Assembly (NCBI RefSeq): GCF_030733265.1
Contig: NZ_JASHJI010000005.1
Span: forward strand, 62,001-126,000
Length of the DNA: 64,000 nt
Direction: 5' to 3'
Source of the DNA: Roseibium sp. MMSF_3412
Lineage (GTDB): Bacteria; Pseudomonadota; Alphaproteobacteria; Rhizobiales; Stappiaceae
A program made the translations under genes and the position numbers. Below, piece by piece: positions 26,696 through 36,578 of the stretch. The notes beneath the pieces are model-generated. The model was given only the letters and a program-made list of their open reading frames with translations, searched no databases and was not told the origin of the DNA. How positions within the stretch are numbered: the first letter of the stretch is position 1; each line of letters starts with the position of its first letter.

Positions 26696-27624
26696 AACCT
26701 GTAGCAAGCGTCGGCAGCATCAACATCGATCTGGTCAGCTACCTTGACCGCTGGCCCACGCCCGGTGAGACCATCGCGGTGCGGGAAACAAGATCTTCGC
26801 TCGGCGGCAAGGGCGCCAATCAGGCTGTCGCAGCCGCGCGGCTTGGTGCCGATGTGACCCTTGTCGGGGCAGTCGGCAGCGACAGCTTTGCTCTCGATGC
26901 GAGAGAACAACTCAACCGGTCCTGTGTCCAGTCGCGCCTGAGTGAGATCCCGAATGGGTCAACCGGACTCGCGTTCATTGATGTCGGACCAGACGGGAAC
27001 AACCTGATCCGCCTATCGGGTGGAGCCAATCTGTCCGTTTCTGCGGCACATGTGGCGCTTCATGCAGAGGTCATCCGCAACTGCGGCGTGCTCCTGCTGC
27101 AAAACGAAATCGGATTGCCGGCCTCACTTGAGGCCGCCAGGACCGCGCGCGCTGCCGGTGGTCTCGTCATCATGGACCCGGCCCCGGCCCCGGACCCAGC
27201 CTGGAAACCGGACGTTTTTCGCGCCTTTGACATTCTGACCCCGAATGCACACGAAGCCGGAACGTTGTTGGGGAAAGTCCCGGCAACGCTTGAAGACGGT
27301 GAAAAAGCAGCGGGTTCGCTCCGGAATTTCGGGCTGCGCGGTGCGATCGTGACAATGGGAGATATAGGCGTTGCCTGGTCTTTTGATGACGACCAGGGAT
27401 CACTGCCCGCACCAAAGGTAGAAAGCATCGATACCGTTGCCGCCGGAGACTGTTTCAACGGTGCGTTGGCAACAGGCCTCGCGGAAGGAGAAACCATGCG
27501 CGATGCAATCGCATTTGCCTTGCGCGCGGCGGCGATCGCAACAACGCGCAAGGGTGCATCGCTCTCGCTTCCGACCCGTGCGGAGCTCGACAACCCGCAG
27601 AACCCCGTCTTCGCCTTAAGTTAA
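26692..27624 (+). CDS. rbsK: Ribokinase
   Basis: About 310 residues. I place the start at the TTG at 26692, which overlaps the rbsD stop (TTGA) and gives the canonical N-terminus KPVASVGSINIDLVSYLDRWPTPGETI. Upstream in-frame codons overlap rbsD and do not look like ribokinase. PfkB motifs are GGKGANQAVAAARLGADVTLVGAVGSD near the N-terminus and DTVAAGDCFNGALATGLAEG near the C-terminus with the catalytic Asp. It phosphorylates ribose to ribose 5-phosphate. Confidence 0.92.
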   Translation: MKPVASVGSINIDLVSYLDRWPTPGETIAVRETRSSLGGKGANQAVAAARLGADVTLVGAVGSDSFALDAREQLNRSCVQSRLSEIPNGSTGLAFIDVGPDGNNLIRLSGGANLSVSAAHVALHAEVIRNCGVLLLQNEIGLPASLEAARTARAAGGLVIMDPAPAPDPAWKPDVFRAFDILTPNAHEAGTLLGKVPATLEDGEKAAGSLRNFGLRGAIVTMGDIGVAWSFDDDQGSLPAPKVESIDTVAAGDCFNGALATGLAEGETMRDAIAFALRAAAIATTRKGASLSLPTRAELDNPQNPVFALS

Positions 27625-27691
27625 GGCGGCGCTTGATTGGCAGGCTCAGGAATGCTTCAAGGAAAGAAGGGGTTAAGGAGTGCTGCGGGAC

Positions 27692-28675
27692 ATGCCAACG
27701 ATCAAAGACGTCGCCAGGAAAGCCGGGGTGTCCGTTGGTACTGTTTCGCGTGTTTTGGCCAAGAACGAAACCGTCAAGCATCCGCTCAAGCTGAAAGTGC
27801 AGGCCGCGATGAAGGAGCTTGACTACAAGCCCAACCTTGCCGCGCGTGCGTTGCGGACCAACAGCATCGATGTCATCGGTCTCGTTGTACCGGACATCAC
27901 CAACCCCTTCTTTGCGCAGCTTGTCAAGAATGTCGAAATGGAGGCGGCCAAACGAAGCCACTCCGTGATGATTGCCAACTCGCATGACGACACCGATACG
28001 GAAAAGACACAGATCGCAGCGCTTCTCGATCGCGCCGTCCGCGGGATCATCGTGGTGGCAACGGCTGACGGGCGCGGTCTCGAGACAACCGATGTGCCGA
28101 TCGTTTCCCTTGACCGCCGGTTTGGGAACTTTCCCCTGATTGCCACGGATCACTATGACGGGTCTCAGAAGATTGCTGACCACCTTCATGCCCTCGGCCA
28201 CCGTCGGATCGCCTATATCGCCGGTCCGCTGAGCATGGATGTCGCGCAAAGCCGGAGGGAGGGTTTCGTGAACCGCATTGAGGCCCTCTCCACACCGCGG
28301 GATCCGATTGAACTCACAGTCCTTGAAGGTCAGTTCGACTACGACGCTGGAGAAGAACTCGGCAGGAAAATCCTGACCCAAACGCCGGCAACCGAACGCC
28401 CGACGGCAATTGCCGCGGCCAGTGACCAGCAGGCCATCGGCGTCTTGCGGTGCGCACGTGATCTGAAGCTCGACGTGCCTGGAGAACTGTCCGTTGCCGG
28501 GTTCGACGACATCGCGCTGGCGTCGCTCGTTGTGCCGCGTCTGACAACGCTACGACAGCCCATAGAAGCGCTCGCGCTTTCTGCCGTCGAGCAGATCTTC
28601 GAAACAAATTCTGCATCAAAAGACAAGGCAATCGCGGGCGACATCGTGAAGCGCGAGTCAACAGCTCCGAAATAG
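27692..28675 (+). CDS. LacI-family regulator of the rbs operon
   Basis: 327 residues from the ATG at 27692. The LacI HTH is at the N-terminus: PTIKDVARKAGVSVGTVSRVLAKNETVKHPLKLKVQAAMKELDYKPN, followed by the hinge and LNLAARALRTNS-type segment. The effector-binding domain carries GLVVPDITNPFFAQLVKNVEMEA, FDDIALASLVVPRLTTLRQP. It is the last gene of rbsBACDK and most likely an RbsR that binds the palindrome upstream of rbsB. It ends 15 bp from the convergent LacI gene, with no terminator seen between them. Confidence 0.87.
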   Translation: MPTIKDVARKAGVSVGTVSRVLAKNETVKHPLKLKVQAAMKELDYKPNLAARALRTNSIDVIGLVVPDITNPFFAQLVKNVEMEAAKRSHSVMIANSHDDTDTEKTQIAALLDRAVRGIIVVATADGRGLETTDVPIVSLDRRFGNFPLIATDHYDGSQKIADHLHALGHRRIAYIAGPLSMDVAQSRREGFVNRIEALSTPRDPIELTVLEGQFDYDAGEELGRKILTQTPATERPTAIAAASDQQAIGVLRCARDLKLDVPGELSVAGFDDIALASLVVPRLTTLRQPIEALALSAVEQIFETNSASKDKAIAGDIVKRESTAPK

Positions 28676-28690
28676 TGTTGGCATTGGCAG

Positions 28691-29716
28691 CTACCGACTT
28701 TCGCGAAAGCAAGTACTGCCGCGCACAACCAAGCTGGGCGGGATGATCACCGGTTCATGCGAGCCCGGCTCCCCTTCCAGAACGGCAACCAGCTTCCGGC
28801 AGGCCAACCGGCCCCAAAGTCTGCGCGGCAAGTGAATTGTTGTCAGTCCCGGATTGAAAACCGCTGCGTAAGGCATGTCGTCGTAACCCACAACGGAAAT
28901 GTCTTCAGGTACCCGGACGCCGTTGTTTGCCAGCCCGTGCAGGAAACCCGTTGCCGTTTCATCGTTGTGAATGAAAACAGCGGACGGGAGGTTGCCGTCA
29001 TCGACGAGTTTCTGCGCGGTGTCGATCCCGAACTGGACGGACAATTGTCCCGAGATGATCCGATCCTCCTGGATATCGATGCCGGCGCGCTTCAACGCCT
29101 GTCGAAATCCGAAAAACCTGCGTTCAAATCCGTGAACCTGAAGTGGGCCGCAGATCTGAATGATGTCCGTATGCCCCATGCCGATCAGGTGTTCTGCGGC
29201 TAACCGCCCACCAAGCGCATCGTCCGTGCGAACGGAGGCAACATCCACATCCTTGTGCCCGGCACAAGAAACCAGTGGCGGCCCGTTGTAGCTCCCGTCT
29301 CCCTGGTTTGGCATCAGGTCCATCGGAAAATCATAGGTATTGAGGATCAGGCCGCCTGCCTGGTTCATCAGAAGCATGTTCGAATAGACGCGTTCCGTAC
29401 TCGCCACTTCGGATGTGTCACCGATCAGGACGACATAGCCATGCTGCCGGGCTTCCTCCTCGATCCCCTTGAAAAACTCGGCAAAAAACGCGTTGGTTAT
29501 ATCCGACACCAGAACAAGGAGGGTCTTGCTGCTTCCACGTCTGAGGTCGGCGGCCGCGCGGTTTGCCCGATACCCCATGCGCTGCATGACGTCGAGCACA
29601 TGTTCGCGGGTTTCGGCATTGACATCTTCCGGGCGTGTAATGGTGCGCGAAACGGTCGCCACGGAGACACCCGCTTCCCTCGCCACGTCTCGCGATGTCG
29701 GTCGTTTGGTGTTCAT
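28691..29716 (-). CDS. LacI-family transcriptional regulator
   Basis: 341 residues. N-terminal HTH: KRPTSRDVAREAGVSVATVSRTITRPEDVNAETREHVLDVMQRMGYRANRAAADLRRG. Sensor domain: LVLVSDITNAFFAEFFKGIEEEARQHGY, FIHNDETATGFLHGLANNGVRVPEDISVVGYDDMPYAAVFNPGLTTIHLPRR. It is the last gene of the minus-strand CUT1 operon (34930 to 28691), 20 nt after the ATPase. The two LacI-type palindromes at 34969-35009 are its likely targets. Confidence 0.88.
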   Translation of the reverse strand: MNTKRPTSRDVAREAGVSVATVSRTITRPEDVNAETREHVLDVMQRMGYRANRAAADLRRGSSKTLLVLVSDITNAFFAEFFKGIEEEARQHGYVVLIGDTSEVASTERVYSNMLLMNQAGGLILNTYDFPMDLMPNQGDGSYNGPPLVSCAGHKDVDVASVRTDDALGGRLAAEHLIGMGHTDIIQICGPLQVHGFERRFFGFRQALKRAGIDIQEDRIISGQLSVQFGIDTAQKLVDDGNLPSAVFIHNDETATGFLHGLANNGVRVPEDISVVGYDDMPYAAVFNPGLTTIHLPRRLWGRLACRKLVAVLEGEPGSHEPVIIPPSLVVRGSTCFRESR

Positions 29717-29736
29717 CTACACTTTGTTTTTGTCCA

Positions 29737-30741
29737 TCAGGCGGCGATCGGCCGCCCCGCATCATTGAATTTATGGATGAATTCCTGCAATGGCCGCAAG
29801 TATATTGTGTCACCGACATTCTGGTCGTGTTGCCCGTTGAGACTTACTGTCAGCACGCCGGCATCGGGAACCTTCACATACAATATCGTGTCGTGGCCCA
29901 ATCGCTCGACGAGGGTCACGGTCCCCTGCCAGCTGTCATCCGCCTTGCCGACGGCGAAATGTTCCGGGCGTACACCGAGCGTCGTTGCGCCGACAGTGTC
30001 TGCGAACCTGCCCTTAACGAAGTTCATTTTTGGCGACCCGATGAAGCCGGCGACGAACTCCGTTGCCGGATGGTTGTACAGCTCCATCGGGCTGCCAACC
30101 TGCTCGATGTAACCACCGTTCAGAACCACGATCCGGTCCGCCATGGTCATCGCTTCGACCTGGTCGTGGGTCACATAGATCATCGTTGTTTCCATGCGCT
30201 GGTGAAGTTCGCTGATTTCCACGCGCGTCTCGGAGCGGAGAGCCGCATCCAGGTTCGACAAGGGTTCGTCGAGAAGAAACACTTGCGGACTGCGAACGAT
30301 CGCGCGGCCAATGGCAACGCGCTGACGCTGACCGCCGGAGAGCTGACCCGGCTTGCGGTCGAGATAAGGCCCCAGCTTCAGGGAATCCGCCGCTTCCTGC
30401 ACCTTTTGGGCGATTTCTGCCTTGGGACGCCGCTCCAGGCTGAGCGAGAAACCCATGTTCTGTGCAACGGTCATCTGCGGATAAAGCGCGTATGACTGAA
30501 ACACCATGGCAATGTTGCGCTGCCTCGGCGACAGGTCATTCGAGCGATTGCCTCCGATCAGGAGGTCACCGCCCGTAATTTTCTCAAGGCCTGCGATCAT
30601 GCGCAGAAGCGTGGATTTTCCGCATCCAGAAGGCCCCACGAATACGACGAACTCGCCATCGGCAATCGCTAGATTGATGTCGTGCAGCACTTCAACCTGC
30701 CCGTAGGCCTTCGACAGGTTCTTGAGTTCCAGCCCAGCCAT
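29737..30741 (-). CDS. Sugar ABC transporter ATP-binding protein (UgpC type)
   Basis: 334 residues: Walker [10 protein letters not shown], signature [15 protein letters not shown], Walker [28 protein letters not shown] and a C-terminal TOBE-like domain ending in [15 protein letters not shown]. It is the energising subunit for the permeases at 31796-33496. It is distinct from the ATPase at 13726, so each CUT1 operon has its own. Confidence 0.93.
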   Translation of the reverse strand: MAGLELKNLSKAYGQVEVLHDINLAIADGEFVVFVGPSGCGKSTLLRMIAGLEKITGGDLLIGGNRSNDLSPRQRNIAMVFQSYALYPQMTVAQNMGFSLSLERRPKAEIAQKVQEAADSLKLGPYLDRKPGQLSGGQRQRVAIGRAIVRSPQVFLLDEPLSNLDAALRSETRVEISELHQRMETTMIYVTHDQVEAMTMADRIVVLNGGYIEQVGSPMELYNHPATEFVAGFIGSPKMNFVKGRFADTVGATTLGVRPEHFAVGKADDSWQGTVTLVERLGHDTILYVKVPDAGVLTVSLNGQHDQNVGDTIYLRPLQEFIHKFNDAGRPIAA

Positions 30742-30752
30742 TGATACCTCCC

Positions 30753-31799
30753 TTAACCCGCAACCAGTGGTGCGCGAATGATCTTTCTCACGGTGTCCGG
30801 TGAGGCAGGCTGCAATCGCCGCTCCGGCAGGCCGTCCAAAATTGCACGAATGTCGTGAAGGATCATGTCGCCGATCGGGTGCCGGCCGCCTTCGACCGCC
30901 GCCGCCCTGTGTGGCGACCAGATGACATTGCCCGCCTGACGGAGCAAATCACGCCTGGGCAGGGGTTCCCTGGGAAAGACGTCGCTCGCCAACCGGATGC
31001 GACCCTGCTCGGCGGCCTCTACGAGTGCGTCGAAATCGACAAGATGCGCACGGCTGATGACGACAACGAGTGTTCCAGGTGGCATTTTCTCGATTAGCGC
31101 CCTTGAGACCAGCTTGTAGTTCTCCTCGGTCGGTGTCGCTGCAACGACGACGCAGCGGGACGTCGTCACCACGTCTTCCAGGTCACAAAATTCGACTGCA
31201 CCGTAGTCTCCAGCCCCGGCTCGAATCCAGGGATCAAACGCTTTGATGACGGGAGAAAACGGTTCGAGCAGACGCGCGCACTCGCGCGCAATGGAACCGA
31301 AGCCGACAAACCCGATGGTCTGATCGTAAAGCGAGAAATCGGTTCCGATATTGTCGTTTAGCCACCGTTCCGACCCCTGCCGGAAACGCTCGTGTTCTTC
31401 CACGATGCCCCTTGCGCCTGCGAGCATCAGTCCAAGCGTCATTTCCGCCACCGAGTGTTGGAACCCGGGGGAACAGGAGAGCACTTCGATGCCGCGCTCG
31501 AAACACGCCTCGTAATCCAGCCCCGATTGAAACGTGCCCGAGACCTCGATCACCGCACGCAGCTTCGCGGCGGCCTCGATGTCCGCAAGATCAAGCTCCG
31601 GCCTTGCTGCTACGACGAATTCGGCATCCGGCAGATTGTCCCGGAAATCCTTGCGCGCCATCTGCCAGTTGACGCCCCCGAAAATCCGGCAGCGCGATTC
31701 CAGGGACGCATAGGCGTGCGGCCGGAACAACTCCTCGACCTGCCTGAAATGCTGATCCATCAGAAGAAGGGGTTTGGACATCTCGATACTCTGGCTCAT
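30753..31799 (-). CDS. D-isomer-specific 2-hydroxyacid dehydrogenase family protein
   Basis: 348 residues. The NAD-binding half contains [20 protein letters not shown], a GxGxxA variant of the dinucleotide motif. The expected catalytic residues are visible: Arg in [15 protein letters not shown], Glu in DVFPREPLP and His in [14 protein letters not shown]. It would interconvert a 2-hydroxy acid and 2-keto acid (for example a sugar acid or glyoxylate/hydroxypyruvate). It is the only metabolic enzyme in this operon. The start overlaps the permease stop by ATGA. Confidence 0.87.
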   Translation of the reverse strand: MSQSIEMSKPLLLMDQHFRQVEELFRPHAYASLESRCRIFGGVNWQMARKDFRDNLPDAEFVVAARPELDLADIEAAAKLRAVIEVSGTFQSGLDYEACFERGIEVLSCSPGFQHSVAEMTLGLMLAGARGIVEEHERFRQGSERWLNDNIGTDFSLYDQTIGFVGFGSIARECARLLEPFSPVIKAFDPWIRAGAGDYGAVEFCDLEDVVTTSRCVVVAATPTEENYKLVSRALIEKMPPGTLVVVISRAHLVDFDALVEAAEQGRIRLASDVFPREPLPRRDLLRQAGNVIWSPHRAAAVEGGRHPIGDMILHDIRAILDGLPERRLQPASPDTVRKIIRAPLVAG

Positions 31800-32608
31800 T
31801 TGACAGCACCTGCTGTCATGCCGCGGACGAAGTGCCGCTGAAAAAACAGGAACAGGATGACAACGGGGATCGCCATGATGACAGTGCCGCTCGAAAGTCC
31901 GGTCACGTCGCGTGTCATGGTGCCCTGGAAATTGAGCAACCCCACCGACAAGGTGCGCATCTCGTCCTGCGTCAGCAGCAGGAGGCGCAGAAGCAGGTCG
32001 TTCCAGCTCCAGAGGAATTCAAGCAGGGCTGTCGTCACGACGGCGGGCATGGCAATTGGCATGATCACGCGGCGGTAGATCTGGAATTCCGTCGCACCAT
32101 CGATCCGCGCAGCTTCGTGAAGAGCCTTCGGCACGCCAACGAAATAGGAGGTGAACATGAATACGAAAACGGAAACGGCGAGCGCCAGGTCGGCAACGAT
32201 GACCCCGAAATGCGTGTTCAAAAGCCCGAAAGACCGTACGATCTGGAAGAGCGGAAGAACGATCGCCGTTACCGGGATCATGAGACCGACAAGGAAAAGG
32301 ATCTGCAGCGCGAGTTTACCCCTGAAATCGATGAACACCATCGCATAGGCGGCCAGCGACGCAATCACGATCATGACGACCGCATCGATCACGGAGATCA
32401 GGAGCGTGTTGAAAAAGTACCGGCTGAAGCCTCCGTCCGTCCAGACGCGGATATAGTGCTCGAAGGTCACGCTCAATGGCGGATACCAGGCCGGGTTCAC
32501 CAGTTCGGTCGTCGGTTTGAGCGACGTGAAGAGCGTCAGGATGAGCGGCGATGCCATCAAAACGGCAATGACGCCCAGAACAAACAGAAGGATCCAGCGG
32601 CCGTACAT
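31796..32608 (-). CDS. Sugar ABC transporter permease (MalG type)
   Basis: 270 residues, six helices, EAA loop HEAARIDGATEFQIYRRVIMPIAMPAVV. It starts directly after the stop of the partner permease (TAGATG) and overlaps the dehydrogenase gene. Confidence 0.93.
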   Translation of the reverse strand: MYGRWILLFVLGVIAVLMASPLILTLFTSLKPTTELVNPAWYPPLSVTFEHYIRVWTDGGFSRYFFNTLLISVIDAVVMIVIASLAAYAMVFIDFRGKLALQILFLVGLMIPVTAIVLPLFQIVRSFGLLNTHFGVIVADLALAVSVFVFMFTSYFVGVPKALHEAARIDGATEFQIYRRVIMPIAMPAVVTTALLEFLWSWNDLLLRLLLLTQDEMRTLSVGLLNFQGTMTRDVTGLSSGTVIMAIPVVILFLFFQRHFVRGMTAGAVK

Positions 32609-33496
32609 CTAGCGGTCCTCCCTGTTCTGAATTTGCATGTAGATGACGGTCGCCGCGCTTACGATCACGAGAAGTGAGACACCGATTGCCGAGCCGTACC
32701 CGTACTGGTTTTCAAGTGCGCCGCGCTTGTACATGTAGGTCGACAGGATTTCACTGAAGCGGATGGGGCCGCCTTTCGTCGTTGCCCAGACGAGATCAAA
32801 CACCTTGAATGACTGTGTCAGCGTCAGGATAAAGACGACGGCGGTCACCGGGCGAAGAGCAGGGAGCGTCACATAGCGGAATGCCTGCACCGGCGTTGCA
32901 CCGTCGACTTTCGCAGCTTCGTAGAGGTCTTCGTCAACGGCCTGCAGACCGGCAAGGAAGATAATCACGCTGAGACCGATCGTCGACCAGCTGTGCGCCA
33001 GCGCCAGGGCGTAGAGAACAACGTCGGGACTGCCGAGCCACGGCGTGGCAAGGCCGCCGAGTCCGATCGTTTCGAGCATCTGGTTGATCACGCCCGAAGG
33101 CTGATACATCCATCGCCAGATCGTCGCGACGGCCATCGGCGAAATGACCACTGGAAGGACGATGCATGTCTGGATCAGCAGGCGCGCTTTCCAGACCCTT
33201 GCCAGCATGGCGGCAATGACGAGACCCAGGCCAACATTGATGACGATGATGACACCGGACCAGACAAAGGTATTGCGGAATGCTTCCCAGAAAATCTTGT
33301 CCGTGAACAGCCGCGTGTAGTTGGCAAGGCCGACATATTCACGCTCGGGGCTAATACCGTCCCAACTGGTGAAGGAGTACTCGATGACCGAAAGGGTCGG
33401 ATAGATGGCGAAGACGATGTAAATCGTCAGCGCTGGCAGAAGAAACAGGACAGGGTTCAGCCTGTGAGCCCATTTCGAGTCCGGGTCGAGAAACAT
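32609..33496 (-). CDS. Sugar ABC transporter permease (MalF/UgpA type)
   Basis: 295 residues from the ATG at 33496 (GGGAG upstream). The longer in-frame extension to 33610 is Cys/Arg-rich and not permease-like. It has six helices and the EAA loop YEAAKVDGATPVQAFRYVTLPALRPV. It pairs with the permease at 31796-32608 and lies 126 nt downstream of the binding-protein gene. Confidence 0.92.
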   Translation of the reverse strand: MFLDPDSKWAHRLNPVLFLLPALTIYIVFAIYPTLSVIEYSFTSWDGISPEREYVGLANYTRLFTDKIFWEAFRNTFVWSGVIIVINVGLGLVIAAMLARVWKARLLIQTCIVLPVVISPMAVATIWRWMYQPSGVINQMLETIGLGGLATPWLGSPDVVLYALALAHSWSTIGLSVIIFLAGLQAVDEDLYEAAKVDGATPVQAFRYVTLPALRPVTAVVFILTLTQSFKVFDLVWATTKGGPIRFSEILSTYMYKRGALENQYGYGSAIGVSLLVIVSAATVIYMQIQNREDR

Positions 33497-33622
33497 CAAG
33501 CCGCTCCCGAGTGTCAGGTGGTAGGCTTTTCCGCATTCGATGATGCGGAAACCGGGTGCAGTCCGGCTGTCCCCACGCATGCACTCAGCGCAGGAACAGC
33601 GTTGCTGCATATCTGAACAGAA

Positions 33623-34930
33623 CTAGCGTGCGGTAATCCCGCCGGGGAGCATGATTTCACCCGCCTCTTTGGACGAAGCCCAGGCATTCTGCATTTCGGA
33701 CGTGAACTCCTCGGGCGTCATGACATCCAACAGCAACGCCTGAAGTCCGTCATATGAGACCGTCGTCAGGCTACCGGGCGTGATCGTATCGAGAAACGCC
33801 GGGACGGTTCCGTTTGCCGCATGATCATCCGACGTTTTCCAGATATCGACAGCCAGGGGTGACATCTCCGCCTGTGCCAGGGCATCGTCCAGGGGACCGA
33901 CAGGAACCGTACCGGCATTCAGGAGAGCAACACGCCCCTCAGTCTCCAGAAACATGCTGTTCAGGAAACGGACGGCAACATCGGCACCTTCCGAACCGTT
34001 GCGGATGTACCAGCCGCTGCCAATGGAATTGGTCGGGTGGATTTTCTGTCCTTCTTCGAATGGCGGGACTGCAAAGACGCTGAAATCGCCGATCCTGTCT
34101 CCCGCAGCCTCGATACCGCCGCCAATCACCCACGGCCCGGTGAACGTCATTGGCACCTCACCGGCCCAGAACCGGTCCATCAGTTCCCCATAGCCGATGG
34201 CCACGGGCGTTGGTCCGAACCAGCCTTTCTTGCCCATGTCCTGAAGCTTCGCCGACGCAGCCACGAACGGTGCATCGGTCCATTCGCCGTCACCGAACAG
34301 GACGTCTTCGATGCCGTCGGGGCCCGCATATCTGCCGAACATCATTGATTGCCAGTGGGAGATGGGCCATTTGTCGGCGGCACCAAGGCCGATCGGCGTG
34401 TCGTATCCGGCCTCCTGGAGTTTTGAGACTGCCGTCTCCATTTCTGCCCAGGTCGTCGGCACCTCAATCCCGTGCTCGGCAAAGATCGCCTTGTTGTAGA
34501 ACATGCCGGTGGTCTCGACTTCGTTGCCGAAAGCCCAGAGCTTTCCGTCGCTCGACGTCTGGATGACAATCCCTTCCGGGATCGTGTTCGCCCAGTTGTG
34601 CTCGAAGTATGAATCCGTCAGATCGGCAACCAGACCACCTGCGATAAGCGCGGCCGGCTGTCCCGGACCGGTGCCGAACGTGAAAAGATCAGGCCCCTCA
34701 CCGGCCGACAAGGCAGGAACGAGTGCAGGATTAAACAGATCAGAGGAATTCTTGACAACTGTGATCTTGGCATCCGGATTGTCGGAATTGAACGCTTCGG
34801 CAAGCTCGTCATAAATCGTGGTTTGCCCGGGCTCTCCTGCAACCCAGACGACGATCTCCGTTTGCGCAAACAACGTGCCAGGCAACGTGGCCAAAGCGCC
34901 GAATACGGCAATTGCGGCGAGATTCTTCAT
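33623..34930 (-). CDS. Sugar ABC transporter substrate-binding protein (CUT1)
   Basis: 435 residues from the ATG at 34930, preceded by GGGAGGAG, with signal peptide MKNLAAIAVFGALATLPGTLFAQ. The family 1 pattern includes YDELAEAFNSDNPDAKITVV, GEGPDLFTFGTGPGQPAALIAGG, GKLWAFGNEVETTGMFYNKAIFAEHGIEVPTTWAEM, VPMTFTGPWVIGG. It is first gene of the six-gene operon. The ligand is not predictable. Confidence 0.92.
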   Translation of the reverse strand: MKNLAAIAVFGALATLPGTLFAQTEIVVWVAGEPGQTTIYDELAEAFNSDNPDAKITVVKNSSDLFNPALVPALSAGEGPDLFTFGTGPGQPAALIAGGLVADLTDSYFEHNWANTIPEGIVIQTSSDGKLWAFGNEVETTGMFYNKAIFAEHGIEVPTTWAEMETAVSKLQEAGYDTPIGLGAADKWPISHWQSMMFGRYAGPDGIEDVLFGDGEWTDAPFVAASAKLQDMGKKGWFGPTPVAIGYGELMDRFWAGEVPMTFTGPWVIGGGIEAAGDRIGDFSVFAVPPFEEGQKIHPTNSIGSGWYIRNGSEGADVAVRFLNSMFLETEGRVALLNAGTVPVGPLDDALAQAEMSPLAVDIWKTSDDHAANGTVPAFLDTITPGSLTTVSYDGLQALLLDVMTPEEFTSEMQNAWASSKEAGEIMLPGGITAR

Positions 34931-34968
34931 CTTAGTTCTCCTCCCAAAGAAACATGACTTTCGGGAAC

Positions 34969-35009
34969 TGTATACGATTACATAGCTTATGTAAACGTAT
35001 ACATAAGCT
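34969..35009. promoter_or_regulatory. Twin LacI-type operators upstream of the CUT1 operon
   Basis: TGTATACGATTACA (34969-34982) and TGTAAACGTATACA (34990-35003) both have the central CG of LacI operators, with centres 21 bp apart (two helical turns). The second sits inside a larger perfect inverted repeat, AGCTTATGTA/TACATAAGCT (34984-34993 and 35000-35009). It lies about 40-80 bp upstream of the binding-protein start, as expected for repression by the operon-encoded LacI protein. Confidence 0.7.
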
Positions 35010-35365
35010 GTTTCATGGTACAAATCGCATGTTTTGAGAAAACGAAGACCCAAGCCCACACTTCCGTACCGGTGGGCAGGCGCGCGTCGAACCGTCTCCG
35101 GCAAGTGAGACTTTCGTGCATCAGGATGCATCGCATTCTGACGATTAACGACTCGACATGTTTCTGGCGTTTGCCGGCATTGCAGAAACGGTTGCTGGTT
35201 GAGTTGCGGTCACATGACGCTCGCTCAATTTTCGCGCTGAACACGGTCGCTCGATAACGTCCAACGCTTTGGCAGCAGTCTCCGGGCTGGCGTGTCGCTC
35301 GACAGGGAACAGATATCGGCGGCGACTTGCGCCTTTTGGAACCCTCGGCTGTGGCTCCGGGAGCG
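35010..35365. other. Gene-free gap
   Basis: About 355 bp between the operator region and a small hypothetical gene. Apart from the upstream flank of the operators, nothing recognisable was seen. Short open frames lack ribosome sites. Confidence 0.4.
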
Positions 35366-35629
35366 ATGAACGTAGACTTGATTATCAACGACTATCTGAC
35401 CGTTACGCCTCGCATGGACGGATTTGCAGCGTTTCTGAACGGTGCCGAGACGGGAACCTGCAGTGGTCAGGAATGGTCAGTCGGCGCGGAACAGGATGTG
35501 TTTCAGACAGGATGCTCTGTCATGGGAGTGGCCGCCAACTCGCCTGTCACGGACTACGAAGTGCTTCACGTTTCGGCAGGCCATCTCTACTTTGGAGCGC
35601 GCCCGATTGACGGTCAGGCGCTGGCTTAG
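35366..35629 (+). CDS. Small hypothetical protein
   Basis: 87 residues from an ATG preceded by GGGAG 5 nt upstream (MNVDLIINDYLTVTPRMDGFAAFLNGAE). No signal peptide or membrane segment. The composition is protein-like, with two Cys residues (GTCSGQEW, TGCSVMG). Not recognised. It is followed after 27 bp by another small gene in the same direction. Confidence 0.45.
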   Translation: MNVDLIINDYLTVTPRMDGFAAFLNGAETGTCSGQEWSVGAEQDVFQTGCSVMGVAANSPVTDYEVLHVSAGHLYFGARPIDGQALA

Positions 35630-35656
35630 CCTGATGATCGGCCAACCGCCTTGCAG

Positions 35657-36013
35657 ATGCCGCTTCGACGCGCAAAGGGCGGTTTGACGCAAAAGGTCGG
35701 TGCGGATGATCTCCGTGTCCCGAAACATGTCGAGATTGTCTTGTTCGAGCAGGCCGAGGGCGCTGATCCGGACGAAGTCCGTGCCTTCTTCGAAGCCATC
35801 AAGCAGAAGATGAACCAGAACGACACGCTCTTGTACCGAACGGTCGGTCAAGGGGAGGACGGCGCGTGGCTTTGCGTCAACTACTGGACCAACCGCCGCG
35901 ACATGAAAGCGTTGAACGCACAAGCACAGAGCTGGAAAGACGAATTCGCTGTGATGGGAATGCTGGTCAAGCCCGGCGGCTTCCGGCTGACCGGTTACGA
36001 CACCGGTCTCTAG
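35657..36013 (+). CDS. Hypothetical protein, possible dimeric alpha-beta barrel
   Basis: About 118 residues; the exact start is uncertain (ATG at 35657, TTG at 35651 or 35684). The core VEIVLFEQAEGADPDEVRAFFEAIKQKMNQNDTLLYRTVGQGEDGAWLCVNYWTNRRDMKALNAQAQSWKDEFAVM has the strand-helix pattern of antibiotic-monooxygenase/NIPSNAP-like ferredoxin-fold barrels. This is a weak, pattern-level resemblance. It ends 56 bp before the convergent tRNA-Lys. Confidence 0.55.
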   Translation: MPLRRAKGGLTQKVGADDLRVPKHVEIVLFEQAEGADPDEVRAFFEAIKQKMNQNDTLLYRTVGQGEDGAWLCVNYWTNRRDMKALNAQAQSWKDEFAVMGMLVKPGGFRLTGYDTGL

Positions 36014-36069
36014 GTGTGGAAACCAGGAAGGTTGTTCACCGATTGATGTTTGGACGATTGATCTTGTTT

Positions 36070-36145
<76 letters not shown>

Positions 36146-36524
36146 ATCAAGGCCGGCCGCGAAAAATGCGGCGCGTGCGAAGAGCGCCGTATATAGGACG
36201 CGGCAGCTGCTTGCAACAGTCAGTTTGCCATTTTTCGCACGTTCATGCCATGACGTTTTTGCCGTCGGGCCGAAGGCATTGATCCGGCGGCTGAAATGCA
36301 AAGGCGGCCCTGCATCCCGGGCAACATTCAAAAACATTGCGCATCTTTCACGCAATAATCGAAATTTAGGGTTGACCGGTTCGACCCGCCTCACTAGTGT
36401 GCGCCGCGTCAAGGCCGGATGGTCTGGCGCAACGTCTCCAGGCAGGACCGGAAAGGCTTGCTTTTGAAGCCGTAACCAGTAAAGGTCTTCACGACCTGCA
36501 GTATCGAAGGACCGGGACGACAAG

Positions 36525-36578
36525 ATGATGTCGCTCATTCTAGTAGTGGTAGGAAAGCGCGCCTCCAGGGCGGGATAA
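36525..36578 (+). CDS. ilvIH leader peptide
   Basis: A 17-codon frame, MMSLILVVVGKRASRAG, with Leu-Ile-Leu-Val-Val-Val in a row, ending TAA about 30 nt before an intrinsic terminator and about 175 nt before ilvI. A run of branched-chain codons in a short leader is the hallmark of attenuation by charged tRNA supply: stalling here when Leu, Ile or Val is short would favour an antiterminator. Confidence 0.85.
   Translation: MMSLILVVVGKRASRAG

Noticed and set aside
28676..28690. Bidirectional terminator between the two convergent LacI genes
   Set aside because: Only 15 bp separate the stops and no hairpin with a T tract is visible.
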